In this document: piece by piece, positions 35,401-45,853 of the stretch | Layout: each line of letters opens with the position of its first letter | How positions within the stretch are numbered: position 1 is the first letter of the stretch | Source: Pseudophaeomoniella oleicola | Taxonomy: Eukaryota; Ascomycota; Eurotiomycetes; Phaeomoniellales; Phaeomoniellaceae | Reading direction: 5' to 3' | Length of the DNA stretch: 64,000 nt | Assembly: GCA_003868215.1 (NCBI GenBank) | Contig: QWDQ01000051.1 | Coordinates: forward strand, 62,001 to 126,000 | Made by a program: the position numbers and the translations under genes | The notes under the pieces: model-generated | Seen by the model: the letters and a program-made list of their open reading frames with translations, nothing else | What the model was told of the DNA's origin: nothing | Databases searched by the model: none

Positions 35401-37314
35401 TAAATTTAGGCTTTAGGATCCGTCTTCACCGCGTAAGTCTGGAATGTTGATAGTGTTTTAATAATAGTGGTATCTAATTATAGTTCTACGGATAAAGGTT
35501 TTATTTGAATTAGGTATAATCTTGTAGATTGGGATTCTTATGCGATAAATTAATCTGATTTTAGAATAACGAAACGTTTATCTCTTTCTTAGAATAATAG
35601 ATATATACCTTAATTAAATATAGCGTTTACGGATATTAAATTAATAATAAGTCCGGGGGTATAATAAATATCGGGTAGATTAATTATTATTTTTTTTTAA
35701 TCGGTCTGAAATAAAATTCGTGCGGTTCTTTTTACTGAGATCTTGATTATTTTTTCTTTAATAGTATTAATTATCTCAGTAACTAGTCGATATTTAGAGA
35801 TGAAAATTAAAGAATTATTAATTATATAAACGTCGGTTTTTATATTTAGATATTAAGATTCTATTAGTTTTTTTTTTGCGGCTGTTATTCTAGCTATATG
35901 TTAAATAATATATAAATCTTTATTTCTATCTTTTAAATTATTTTTAATTAAAATTAAGGTAACACGTGCTCTCTTCTGAATAAAGTTTTATAAGATATTT
36001 AAATATCGAAGTAGAGACCGTAATTCTAGATATAAGATATAATAATAATATTCTTTATATTCATTTTATTTATAATAAATATATTATTTAACTAAACGCG
36101 GTTCGTTCGTGTTAAATCGTTTTATTATTATTACGATCTCTCTTTTTATCTCTTCTTCGTATTCGGTCATTTTCTTAATAAAGTTATTAAATCTGACCGG
36201 TTACTTAATTATTTAATTTAATTAATTATTATAGGATTTTTAATTATTAATCTGAGATTAATAGCTATCTTTAAGTCTTTTTATTATTAAATAAATAAGG
36301 ATAAGATCGTTTAGTTAAAAAAAAGATAAGATATTAATCGTTTAAATTTATAATTCGGTTAAATGATTTCCGTATTATTGAACGCTGCCGCAATTATTTA
36401 GTTTAAGAGTAAAGATCTGTCGAAGTATATGATTTATCGATATAGATTTTATTGATTAATATTATTTTAGAGCATTTTAAATTTTATTTATTTAAATAAA
36501 TATTTTTACTTTATTCCGTGATCTAACCGTTAATATAAATTTTATAACATCATAAGTTCGTTGATTTGTATTTTATTATCGTAATTATTTCTTTTTATAA
36601 ATGCGACGTTAGTTTAAGGATGTTTTATCGTTTAATATTATTAATAATTTAATATTTCTAATCAGTAATTTATGTTATTTATTTATAAAAAAGAAGTTCT
36701 CGATCTCGTTTAATTAATTATTATAATCGTCGTTTATTATTAGTTTTTTAGTGATTAATATAATTATAATTTTCGTTATAAAAGAAATGTTGTTTATTAT
36801 GATAACGTCATCTAGAGCCGGCTATTCGGGGATTATTTTTAATTTAATAAAATCGTTTTATATTTAATTATTATTTTTAAATATTTAAGACTGTTACAAT
36901 TCTTTAGTTTTAAATCGATGATAATATATTGAAAGAGATTCCTCAGATTTAGAATTTAAAAACGGGGTATTATTTATAAATATAACCGCGTGTCTATTTT
37001 AATTATTAATTATTATTAAGATTATCTTTTCAGTTTCTATCTTTCTGATGGTCTGAAGGTTATAAATCTGAGGCGTAATATCGTAGTAATTAAAAAACTG
37101 AAAAATAATTAATTAAATATTTATTAAAAGAATATACTTTTAAAGATATTCGGTGATTAGTTTTAATCTCCTTCTGAGAATTAGTCTTAATCGGGTTTAA
37201 TAATATTATAAAATTATTGATTAAATGCTAACGGGGCTGGGCTTGTAATCTCATGATCATATAATGTTATCACGGACTTAGGAAAAAACTCAGCGCGTAT
37301 CCGGACTCATAACC

Positions 37315-37421
37315 TATTTGAATTAAGGGTTAAAAGCCTTAAGGATTGAGGAATAACTATAGGGGCATAGGCCCTATCTATATACAAGATAGGGGGTTTG
37401 CCAGCCTCCTGATTTCAAACA
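37315..37421 (-). repeat. LTR of the fossil copia-type element (right, 5' LTR)
   Basis: 107-bp partner of the left repeat, followed on the outside by the ACGTT target duplication. Such short LTRs are at the low end for copia elements. Confidence 0.85.
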
Positions 37422-37982
37422 ACGTTGACGTTATTTCGGTCCTGGGAAGACCAAATCCTGTCTCCACCTGGCGATGTCGATCGGCCGCGCGGGCTTCTAA
37501 CATACGAGGATGTAACTTGTTGCGCCAGTGAATCAAGCCCGGGCTCTGCTCAGCCCAATGGTATCGCTCCCTTTTCGGTCGGCCTGCTTTCGGGAAGTGT
37601 CTCGGGGTCTGACATGTTGGTATATGTCGATATATATATATTTGATTGGATGCGGACATGATACGAAGTTGGCTAACGAGCATATATCTCTCGATTTATT
37701 AACTCTATAAGTTTCCCAGCACATATGGGCTGGATTGATATATTTTTAAGGTATATTGCGACATAGATGGCTTGCATGATGGTCTTCTGTCGGTGGCGGT
37801 CCACGATACAGGACGAGCGCTGCGCGCCCAGCAGTTGTTTCAAGACGGGTTGGACATCCTTTAATTTGATAAAAGTCGAAGATGTTTTTTCGTGAGTGGT
37901 TTCCATCTTCTCTCTTTCCGACGTATCCTGGTCGAATTAATAACTTCGGTCGTTCGAGTTGATCGCTTGACAGATCTAAAAA
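37422..37982. other. Right flank of the fossil element
   Basis: Normal-GC DNA. Frames on both strands run up to the insertion point (plus to 37661, minus from 37683). Nothing recognisable is encoded. The rest is a 3' flank for the gene at 37983. Confidence 0.4.
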
Positions 37983-38615
37983 CTAATAATCGTTGGTTCC
38001 TATACTCGGAGACTTGATTGACTCTGTAAGTCGTATGACGATTCTATGCCACGTTGGCCAATTCCATACCCATTTGGTATTGCAGTCGTCGAAATTCTGA
38101 GATCCGTTGAGATGATTGATAATGTATAAACGGAGAAACGAAATGAACTGCCAGTATACTTGTCTTTGTGAAATTGAGAAGTTATCGATTTTTGATTTCA
38201 ATCTGTTATCGCCAGGAGACATATACCGCCAGCGAATGTCAAATTGTCGAAGATTTGTGAGAGAAAGAGTACATGATCCGATAGTGTTTTCTCGAATCGC
38301 GTTGGCATCGTTTGATTTCTTTTCAAAAAGTACTTTCGTTTTCTTGAGTACGATTTGTCCTTCTTCATCATCCTCATCACCATCATCACCACCATCATCA
38401 CCAGCAGCAGCAGCAGCATCGTTGATAAAAGAAGAAGAAGAAGAAGAAGAAGAAGAAAAAGAAGACGACGAAATAGAAGATTCGACAACACCACCACCAG
38501 AGAAAGCAGCAGAAGTAGCAGTAATTGCATCAGCAGTGGCAGCAAGCGCAGCAGCGAAATCAATGGTAGGTATCACAGAAACTACAGTCGGAGCCACAGG
38601 AACAACAACAGACAC
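37983..38615 (-). CDS. Uncharacterised protein, WNW-TWHR family copy 1
   Basis: 210-residue single-frame protein of a family I do not recognise. Residues 1-45 are Ala/Val/Thr-rich, 46-65 poly-Ser, 66-86 acidic (DDGGDDGDEDDEEG); these low-complexity parts come from GAA/GAT-type repeats in the DNA. The C-terminal half is the conserved part: KKSNDANAIRE-x-LSL at about 98-120, then SQRQVYWQF (about 150) and NFDDCNTKWVWNWPTWHR (about 176-193). A close relative of this C-terminal module lies immediately upstream (38720-39490), so the two form a tandem pair. No signal peptide or membrane helix. The module is rich in Trp/Tyr and basic residues; function unknown. The start Met is uncertain because an intron could precede it. 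Confidence 0.5.
   Translation of the reverse strand: MSVVVPVAPTVVSVIPTIDFAAALAATADAITATSAAFSGGGVVESSISSSSFSSSSSSSSSFINDAAAAAGDDGGDDGDEDDEEGQIVLKKTKVLFEKKSNDANAIRENTIGSCTLSLTNLRQFDIRWRYMSPGDNRLKSKIDNFSISQRQVYWQFISFLRLYIINHLNGSQNFDDCNTKWVWNWPTWHRIVIRLTESIKSPSIGTNDY
38396..38465. repeat. CAG/GAA trinucleotide runs inside coding frame
   Basis: CAGCAGCAG followed by a run of GAA units, interrupted by short unique sequence. On the minus strand it encodes the Ala, Ser and acidic low-complexity segments of the copy-1 protein. Confidence 0.8.
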
Positions 38616-38719
38616 AAGACGTCGTCAAATCTCTGACGTCCTCCGATGTAGTTGTTGACATTGCTGGCGGATAAGACATATAAACTGCCAATAGACTTGT
38701 CGTTGAGACACCGAAATGG

Positions 38720-39490
38720 TCAATCATTCGATTCTATCGTTTCGGCTGTCATTGATTTTGAGATTGTAATAATGGCTCGATGCCATGTCGCCCAGTTCCA
38801 GGCCCACTTGGAGCCACAGTCATCGAAATTCTTCGGACCGCCAAGATAGTTCCGAACATATTTGCGACGATATTGGATCAATTGCCAGTAAACCTGTCTT
38901 TGGCATGCTGATAACTTTTCTATTCTCCATCGTACTTCTCGGTCTCCCGCGGATACTTTGTTCCAGTTGATCGACTTTTCGCCTTGCGGAGCCGGCAGGA
39001 GGCCGCAAAATTGTCGATCCCCACAGCCAGGCAAGCCGACTGTTCTCATACGATGATCTTTAAGTTCATAGTCGGCAGTTTGCTTTTCAAATGCATCCTC
39101 GTACTCAGCAGCATAAGCCATGACCAAGGCGTACTCCTTTTCATCGAAGAATGAGGCTTTGCCTGCGGCTTGGTACTCCGGTCGTTCTGACAGGGGACAC
39201 ATTTGACCTTGCTGAAGAGTCAGATTTTGCTGTTTCGGGTGCCAATTTTCGAAATCTGACCCTAACGCACGCTCTTTGTCAAACCCCTCCTTCAGTTGTT
39301 GGGCGAACAGGATGTGGGAGAAGTACCGGAGTGAGTAGCGCGATATATTACAGAGAAAGTTGGTATGCTTTGATTTGGTCTTCGGTAATAGCTTTCGCGT
39401 CGTCGGACTTCTTGTTGAAGAACGCTTTTCGTCGCTGTTCCCAAGACCAACGGACCAAGAAACAATCCAACTCCATACTATGGGCTCCAT
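38720..39490 (-). CDS. Uncharacterised protein, WNW-TWHR family copy 2
   Basis: Paralog of the neighbouring copy 1. The C-terminal 75 residues carry the same module: CQRQVYWQLIQYRRKYVRNY followed by NFDDCGSKWAWNWATWHR, near the end at about residues 205-243. Before it lies a stretch absent from copy 1 (GMLP-like: MRTVGLPGCGDRQFCG and an acidic helix AAEYEDAFEKQ). The KKSDDAKAITEDQIKAYQLSL segment equivalent to copy 1 is present in another frame at 39405-39348, so the true gene probably begins near 39550-39698 and has an intron around 39350 that I cannot place with confidence. No known domain. Tandem duplication followed by divergence is the simplest explanation. Confidence 0.5.
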   Translation of the reverse strand: MEPIVWSWIVSWSVGLGNSDEKRSSTRSPTTRKLLPKTKSKHTNFLCNISRYSLRYFSHILFAQQLKEGFDKERALGSDFENWHPKQQNLTLQQGQMCPLSERPEYQAAGKASFFDEKEYALVMAYAAEYEDAFEKQTADYELKDHRMRTVGLPGCGDRQFCGLLPAPQGEKSINWNKVSAGDREVRWRIEKLSACQRQVYWQLIQYRRKYVRNYLGGPKNFDDCGSKWAWNWATWHRAIITISKSMTAETIESND

Positions 39491-39682
39491 CTAGCCCAAA
39501 GGACAGAGAAATTGGACATCGCAATGACGAAGCAAAGAGATGAGAACACGAGTATGCTCGAGACTCGTGAAAAGAATTCAAAATGCTGGATGGCTTGAAC
39601 CGAGGATTGGGTATGACTTCTTCTGCGAAGCGTTCGGACCAGCACAGACCTCCCGACAAAGAATTGTGGTTCATCTCTACCA

Positions 39683-40435
39683 TTGAGGGAGGGAACACTC
39701 GTTGCGAGCGATGGACTCGGGTGCGAGGTCAACCGTTGATGAAGACGGGGTTCCGCTCATGACCAAGGGATGGAGGGCCATATGTATCGGCGACATGAAT
39801 ATCTGGGACTTGGTTAGAAATCGCATGAACAAGAGCGAGTGGTATTACTGAGTCGCAAGAGACTTACCTCTAGATCCGCGAAGAGAGACCATCCTCTCTA
39901 TGCGAATGACATATCGGCATGAGAGCAGTAGAACCCAGGCAGTAAACGACAACAGGAAACATGAATCTCTGCCGTTGAGAGACAGTCGTTGTGAGCGATG
40001 AACTCAGGTCCGATGTCGACAGCTGGTGAAGCTCGGATTTGCATGATGACCAAGGGATGCATGACTGTACGTGTCGACGATATCTAAAGCTTGGTCAGAG
40101 ATTGCATGGACAAGAGGCAGGAACTTGCTGCATCGCAAGAATGGGTACAAACTTACCTTTAAATCTGCGAAGAGGAACCATTCTCCAGATGCAAGGAGCA
40201 CATCGGCATGCCAGGAGATTCCGATCATGACCATGGATCCAATGCAAGGCATGCACGGCTGTACGTGTCGAAGAGATGTATATCTAAGCTTTGGTCAGAA
40301 AACGCATGAACATGGGGGGGAGGAGATTGCTGGGCTGCAAGGATAGAATCGATGGATACAAACTTACCTTCGAATCAGCACAGTGGATGCATCCTCTCGG
40401 TGTAGAAGACATGTCAGCATGACAGAGGTCTTGCC
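39683..40435 (-). repeat. Three degenerate tandem repeats with splice-donor cores
   Basis: Three copies of a roughly 200-240-bp unit begin near 39683, 39970 and 40220. Shared landmarks are ATGACCAAGGG/ATGACCATGG, a TGTACGTGTCGA-ATAT-TAAGCTTGGTCAGA block, a CATGAACA/CATGGACA block, ACTTACCT and a CATCGGCATG/CATGTCAGCATG end. ACTTACCT is the complement of AGGTAAGT, a consensus 5' splice site, so on the minus strand each unit holds a donor. They lie just upstream of copy 2 of the WNW-TWHR pair and may be duplicated leader exons. Confidence 0.6.
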
Positions 40436-42634
40436 TCATTGATGTTGCGACATTGGCGACGGCGAAGACACGGAGAGGTATAGGATATGTCTATTGTAAT
40501 GATGATTGACACTCGGGAAGATATTTCAAAGAAGAAAGAACAAGCAGAAGGATGGAATGATGGGTGGATGGGAGTAGAGAAGATGTACGACTCAGTCCTT
40601 TGCTGCTGTGGTGGTGGTTGTTGTAGATGGAAGAAAGAAAGAAAGATGTCAAGTTGGAATTTGTGAGCGAGGGATGGACCGATACTTATAGTTGTGCAGG
40701 CAGGTGCCAGATCAGTCATGACGCATGACAGATCATGAGAGAAGGCGCCGTTTGCTCATGTGCAACTGCATTACATCATTGGAACATGCACAGCTGAGAT
40801 GAGTGAGAAGGAACGATGCAGCATTGACGTAACACTGGCAGTGAGGGTGGCCTTCACAGCTCAAGTGTCACAGTGTCAGTGTCGGGGCCGTTGGTTTCCC
40901 AGGTTTCCCGCAGCACCGGGAGAATGTCGCAGTGAAGTTGTTGCAGGTGAGCATGGGTGTTCGCGGCTCGGAGAGGATGCATTTCCACGGCATGAACAAA
41001 CAAGATCTTCACATGAAAGATGAAATGTAAATACAGTGGACACACTGCATGGGAGACATTGATGAGATTTGATTCCATACCTGCCAACGCTACAGAAGCT
41101 GTGCACGGTGTTGCGTCATGACTCATTGGGAACATGGAAGTGACTCCGGTACAAGACCACAATGAAGTATGTGCAACCCTCTGCTTATGCACAATTTGAT
41201 GATGTTGTATAGATATTCGCTGTCGCATACACATGACTCAGAGAACCCACCATCCATTCCCGACTCTGCGCCGCACATTGGCGTCGCTTTCCGACCTGCG
41301 CCTCCCTGCCCCGAACCAGTTAGTCACAGCAAAATTGGGTTGCACTGGCAGTCCAATGGATTATGTAGTGACATCTGGCCGGGCTCATGTCTGATGCGGT
41401 ATCGGGCACCACTGCCACTCAAGGTAGAATGTGTATGCGAATGCACGGGCGCAAGATCGCGACAAGCTGAGTGGAAAGAAAAGGGTTGTGATAGTCCACA
41501 GCGCAAGGTAATGTAACCGTTGTGAAAGTAGCTCGTTCCACGACCTGTTCGTTCCTCGACTTGTCTCTGACAAAGTGCATATCGACAGACCGAGAAGGAT
41601 TGATCAAGGAATGACATTTCGAGACGATCACAGAGTGCGCTCCTAATGTCCGACCAAGAATTCAAAGTATACACCCAGATAGACATAGAATCAGGTCAGT
41701 GATAAGTACCGCTTGAAACTTCGATTGGCACATCCTCACTGATACGAAGGTGGGTGTCCCTGTTTCTTTCTCAGCAGCCAGCAGTTTGAATCCCCCCAAT
41801 CCGGGACCTCCGTTGCAGTACCGTTGGCAGTAGCGCGTGCGAGAATGATCCTGTCCAGCTCAGACTTCTTGACATTTGCGACTCCGTGCGCGACTATGGA
41901 ACTGCCGTCTTCTCCTTCTTCGTCTTTTATATGATGATGTCTTGGTCGTCTCGACAAAACGTCGGCTTTGGTCAGGTGGGATCATTCGTGGAAATCGGAA
42001 TCGTACAAACAGCGCAGCATGGTCGGCGGGGTTTCGTTTGTCTCTCGAGAATATATTTCGGGGGTTCTCAGCATGGTTAGTGGCCAGCTGGAAGATCGGA
42101 ATTGTGCCTGGGGGACCTGGCGCGCATGTGAACGGGGTGCTCAAAACGCTGACAGCATCAGCATTGGAGCTTCGAGCACTCCTCAGTACCATGGAAACTT
42201 CAGCTACAGCTCTTGACAACGAGACGATGGAATCATTGTCTTCTCTCCCCATCAAAAGTGGACGTCGCACCAGTGTCGATTCTTATTTCCGTGGATGAAA
42301 GGGCGGTCCTCCGAGCTGCGGCCGTTAAGTGCCGTCGCGCAGGTAGAAGAGATTGCATGTGGCGTAGGGATTCATGAGAGGTTTAGCCCCTGCTACGAGA
42401 AAGAGAGCGCAGCGGTGAGAGTTGACGAGGGTTCCGTCATATCGGCACACAGAGATCTGATACCATCTGGCAAGCACTGGTCCGAGGCGCTCTCGATGAC
42501 CTACCCTACCTGATCAACCTTAGGTATGATGCATCTTTGAAACGCCTTCGTTCCTGTCATGTATTCCGCTGACCTCGAATCAAGATCGACATTCAGTCTT
42601 CCGTAACCCTTAATCCTATCGGCGCGTCGCCCGG
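40436..42634. other. Intergenic, no supported gene
   Basis: Frames on both strands overlap, but none has domain-like features. A minus-strand frame at 42270-41860 is Arg-rich near its end because of an AAGACGACGA-type run. Nothing recognised. Confidence 0.4.
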
Positions 42635-43282
42635 ATGGACGACCCAGTTATGAAGTCCATACTGGTCGTTCCGAGAGTCGAATCCAACCTATACATCCCG
42701 GGAGATGCAATTCCGGGACGAATGGATGGAGAAAGCGAGACGAAGCAGAAGGTGCAAAAGGAGTTGTGTCGGGCACGAGAGAAATAGCATACCCTTAGGC
42801 TGGAGTTGATCGACCTCTTCCTGGTCGAATGATGTGGACCGAAGTAAACGCGTCTCGGCGCACTGCGGCATCCAGGTGAGCAATCAAAGATGCGCCACAT
42901 TCGGGAATCCACGATGGAACCTACCACGTTCCCGAGACTTGCGCTGCTCAGCCGCTCCATAGACTGCAGCAGCTCTGTATGCATACTATGCGTCACAAAC
43001 AAGATACCTGAAGTGACTCATTTCCTATCTCCTCTCCTGCAAGCTCAGTATCCGACGCTTTCATGTACTAAGGGGTCGGATATGCCCTTGGCCGTACTCC
43101 GGAATGATGAGACAGAGTTACCAAAAGGGTTTGATGATGATACAACGGTCAGTGCCGCGACTATCTTTTGGCTCTCGGTCGACATTCGTACGAATGGCTT
43201 GACGGTGGCGCAGAATGACTCACAGCGACAAAGGGAACGCGGGAAGCCTGTATCTGACGGAAGTTGCCTGGCGCTGTCGTAA
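42635..43282 (+). CDS. Possible spliced hypothetical gene
   Basis: Weak model. An ATG at 42635 opens a 50-codon frame (ILVVPRVESNLYIPGDAIPG) that can be joined through a CTTAG acceptor near 42800 to a piece reading GVDRPLPGRMMWTEVNASRR, then through a GTGAGC donor (about 42876) and a CTCAG acceptor (about 42950) to the frame ending at 43282. Each piece looks protein-like, but the family is unknown and the first donor is not identified. It could be a decayed gene. Confidence 0.2.
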
Positions 43283-45060
43283 AGGACGAAGATGTGAGTC
43301 TCTTGATTCTCCCGTCTGACCTTACAATCATATTCCTCATAGAAATCACAACTCTCTCGTTCTCCGCGTGTTGGGGCTGTCTGTTGGTGTTTCAGCAGCG
43401 CAGAGCATATCTCATGCCAACTGCAACACTTGCTATCGGCAGTAATATATGTAGCCAGACACGGTCGACTACTTGCGGTGGACGAACATCAAGCCTCAGA
43501 ACGATGGTGTAGCTTCTGACTGCACGGCGGGTAGGGCGTCGAACAAGGGGGTTCAGGAATCACAAATACCGGATAGATCTGGTGAGACATGCATCCTTGC
43601 AGACGCCACGCGGATTCGTAATCGATCGCGACATTTTTTCCTTCATCGGGTTACCGGCGCACCTTCGTTTCCTACTTTTGTCGGCAGCCAAACAGTATTT
43701 GGTCCTAAAGGACAATGCATTTCTGGTTATATGCAGGCATAGGAGCACGGCTTAGCGGAACTGTTACTTTCTTTTTGAATCGAAGTAAGGGGACAACTAT
43801 GGTGTCTATTTTCTCATCATCCCATCTCAAGGAAACATATCTTAGATAGCATCAAAAGTCAGAACCGGTGGCTCTCGAACTCAACATTTCTCATCCAATC
43901 CTCGGTCAGATCTTGGATGGACTGGCGCTCCACCCGCTCAGCCCTATCTGTGGATTCCATCTTTCCATCCCGCCAACATTTCGCGCGAAGAGTCAACCTT
44001 TCCTATAGCCCCCAATGGTCGCCTGTCTACCTTGCTGTGAAAGCCGAGAACTGCCTCGACCCAAAGCCTCTACCAACCTTCCTTCGACCTTCACGCATCT
44101 GACACAGTGGGCGACACAAGCACCAACCTATCATTACAGTCCTCTGAAGCCGTGCGCCGGTAGAACAACCCCGGCACCCTCTACGACGAGAAATGATTTC
44201 GAGTTTGCGGATGCTTGCGACGACGGCAATGGCAGCAACCAACAAACAACTACATATCCATCCTCAGCCGATGGTTGCGCCGAACTACCGGATGACATGA
44301 TTCCAGCTTTATCGCTAGACAATCTCGCCACAGATGACACCGAGAAAAACAAATCGACGAAACCCATAGACATACCATCACGCGCAGCCGGGAAGGAGGA
44401 GAAATCGGATCAATCACTGAAGATTCTCGTCCATACTGCCGATGGACGGCTCGTGAGCAAGCAAAATGAGAACCCTCGTGAAGCTGTCCACGGTAGAACG
44501 TTGCCTTGGTCATGAACGACACAATAATTCCTCTCGCGCGTCTGCACGTGGTCGGAAACAACGCAGTACCGACACCATACAGGGGAGCATGTCATGTCAG
44601 CCTTGATCGTCTTCTCTTCGTGTTCAACTTTGTTTTGATGCGAATGGGCAACACAGGCGTTCGGAACTCTTTGTATGATTAATTTCGGTGGTTCGTCACT
44701 TCATTCATTTTCGTTTGGTCGTTTGGCTGGACTTGATATCTTCAGACAGCAGATAGATAGCACGCCAGGGCCCAAAAATAGAAAGACGAGTCTTACATTA
44801 CTACTGGGACTAACTACTTGATATATGCTCGCTGGAATGTCAAGAGCCGTAGGCGCATTGCGTTTGTGGGTGAAAATGAAGTATAAACATCTTTCTTACC
44901 TCCCGTCTCTGGCGCACGTACCTATCAGCAGTTCGCGCTCTCCTTTGCAAAAAATAAACAAATGACAGCAGCAAAAAGTGCAAAAAGCGCAAAAAGCTAC
45001 ACACCCCCCGATCATTGAGATCCGGGCTATGCCCGTCCTCTGACCGGAGAACTGTGATAC
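43283..45060. other. Intergenic with one 166-codon frame
   Basis: A plus-strand frame at 44015-44515 encodes a Thr/Ser/Pro-rich, then acidic and Lys-rich, soluble-looking protein (CAELPDDMIPALSLDN, LKILVHTADGRLVSKQ). It may be a small orphan gene, but I see no homolog-like motif and no splice support. The remainder shows nothing. Confidence 0.3.
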
Positions 45061-45077
45061 GAAAATCCCCGTTCGCT

Positions 45078-45232
45078 CACCCAGGATCGAACCCGGGTCC
45101 ACCTAAGTTGTAATCCCCAGCGTAGGGGATTCTTAGGTGGGGACTCGGTCCTAGGTAAAGTTATTGACGGATTGTTACATAGGAAGGCCCTGGGTTTAGT
45201 GGAAGCGCCCTCCCACTCGGCCACAGGACCTT
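45078..45232 (-). other. tRNA-like A/B-box block with strong hairpin
   Basis: On the minus strand TGGCCGAGTGG (about 45217-45227) matches a tRNA A box/D arm of the Leu/Ser type, and GGGTTCGATCC (about 45087-45097) matches a B box/T loop, 120 bp apart. Between them, CCACCTAAGAATCCCC pairs with GGGGATTACAACTTAGGTGG (45099-45140) in a long hairpin. The 5' GGTCCTG that would start the acceptor stem has no partner after the T arm, and the T stem has a mismatch, so a working tRNA is unlikely. A degenerate tRNA or tRNA-derived short element fits better. Confidence 0.35.
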
Positions 45233-45853
45233 ATTGAAAAATAAGTGCATAACTGTACATTATATATTGCAAAAAAAAGAAAAGGAACCTTGACTTGAAC
45301 GGGGCTTTCGAAAACTCTTCTACTGTCTAGGAACTTTTACCTTTTTTTGTACTCATGAGTGCTTTTCGAGTCTTGATATTCTTTTCTGATACCTTTTATA
45401 TGAGGACGAGTTCTATGACTACGTAATGGACCCAATTCCTTCGGTTCCGGACACGAGCTATGCGAGATGACTCCGAAAACATATCCCAAACATGATGTCG
45501 TTAGACATTCGACGGCGAAACAATGGTATCTCGTCTGGTATCTCGGAAGCTCGACATTTTATCGAAGGAGTTGGTCTTGCTCATGCTCCTGATATCTGTT
45601 ACGGTCTAAGCTCATCTCTGGTGAGAAGGATGCAGGGCTAGTACGACCTGGCAGTTATCCACGACGTTTGATAATGACTTACCAAGAATTATTATGATTG
45701 TCTACTTTTAGCTCAACGAGACCGCGCACTTCCCTGCCGTGCAGGAGAACATTCTGGCGGATTGACCCAGTTGTGTGGTACGGTACAAAGCATCAATACA
45801 AGTAACTTGCCGGACACTTGAGCTCCCTGTTCAATATCTACAGGAAAGTTATC
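45233..45853. other. Intergenic, nothing seen
   Basis: Short chance frames only. Confidence 0.4.

Larger units (their letters stand above)
32362..37421 (-). mobile_element. Fossil Ty1/copia-type LTR retrotransposon, RIP-like decay
   Basis: A 5.06-kb block, strikingly AT-rich against its flanks, bounded by two 107-bp direct repeats (32362-32468 and 37315-37421) and by a 5-bp target duplication ACGTT on each side (32357-32361 and 37422-37426). Orientation is minus: a polypurine tract abuts the left repeat (complement of 32469-32491) and a probable primer-binding site lies inside the right one. A region near 33,650-33,700 still resembles the catalytic part of a copia-type reverse transcriptase. 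The element is thoroughly broken, with many breaks throughout and no usable reading frame. The excess of transitions toward A and T fits repeat-induced point mutation. Mutated LTRs that still agree at about 99 of 107 positions suggest a fairly recent insertion inactivated quickly. Confidence 0.85.

Noticed and set aside
32469-37314. Independent host genes inside the AT-rich block
   Set aside because: The block is internal to the fossil element; extreme AT content and absence of long frames argue against host genes.
45078-45232. Functional intron-containing tRNA-Leu or tRNA-Ser
   Set aside because: The D-arm and T-loop sequences are good, but the acceptor strand GGTCCTG has no complementary 3' partner and the T stem has a mismatch.
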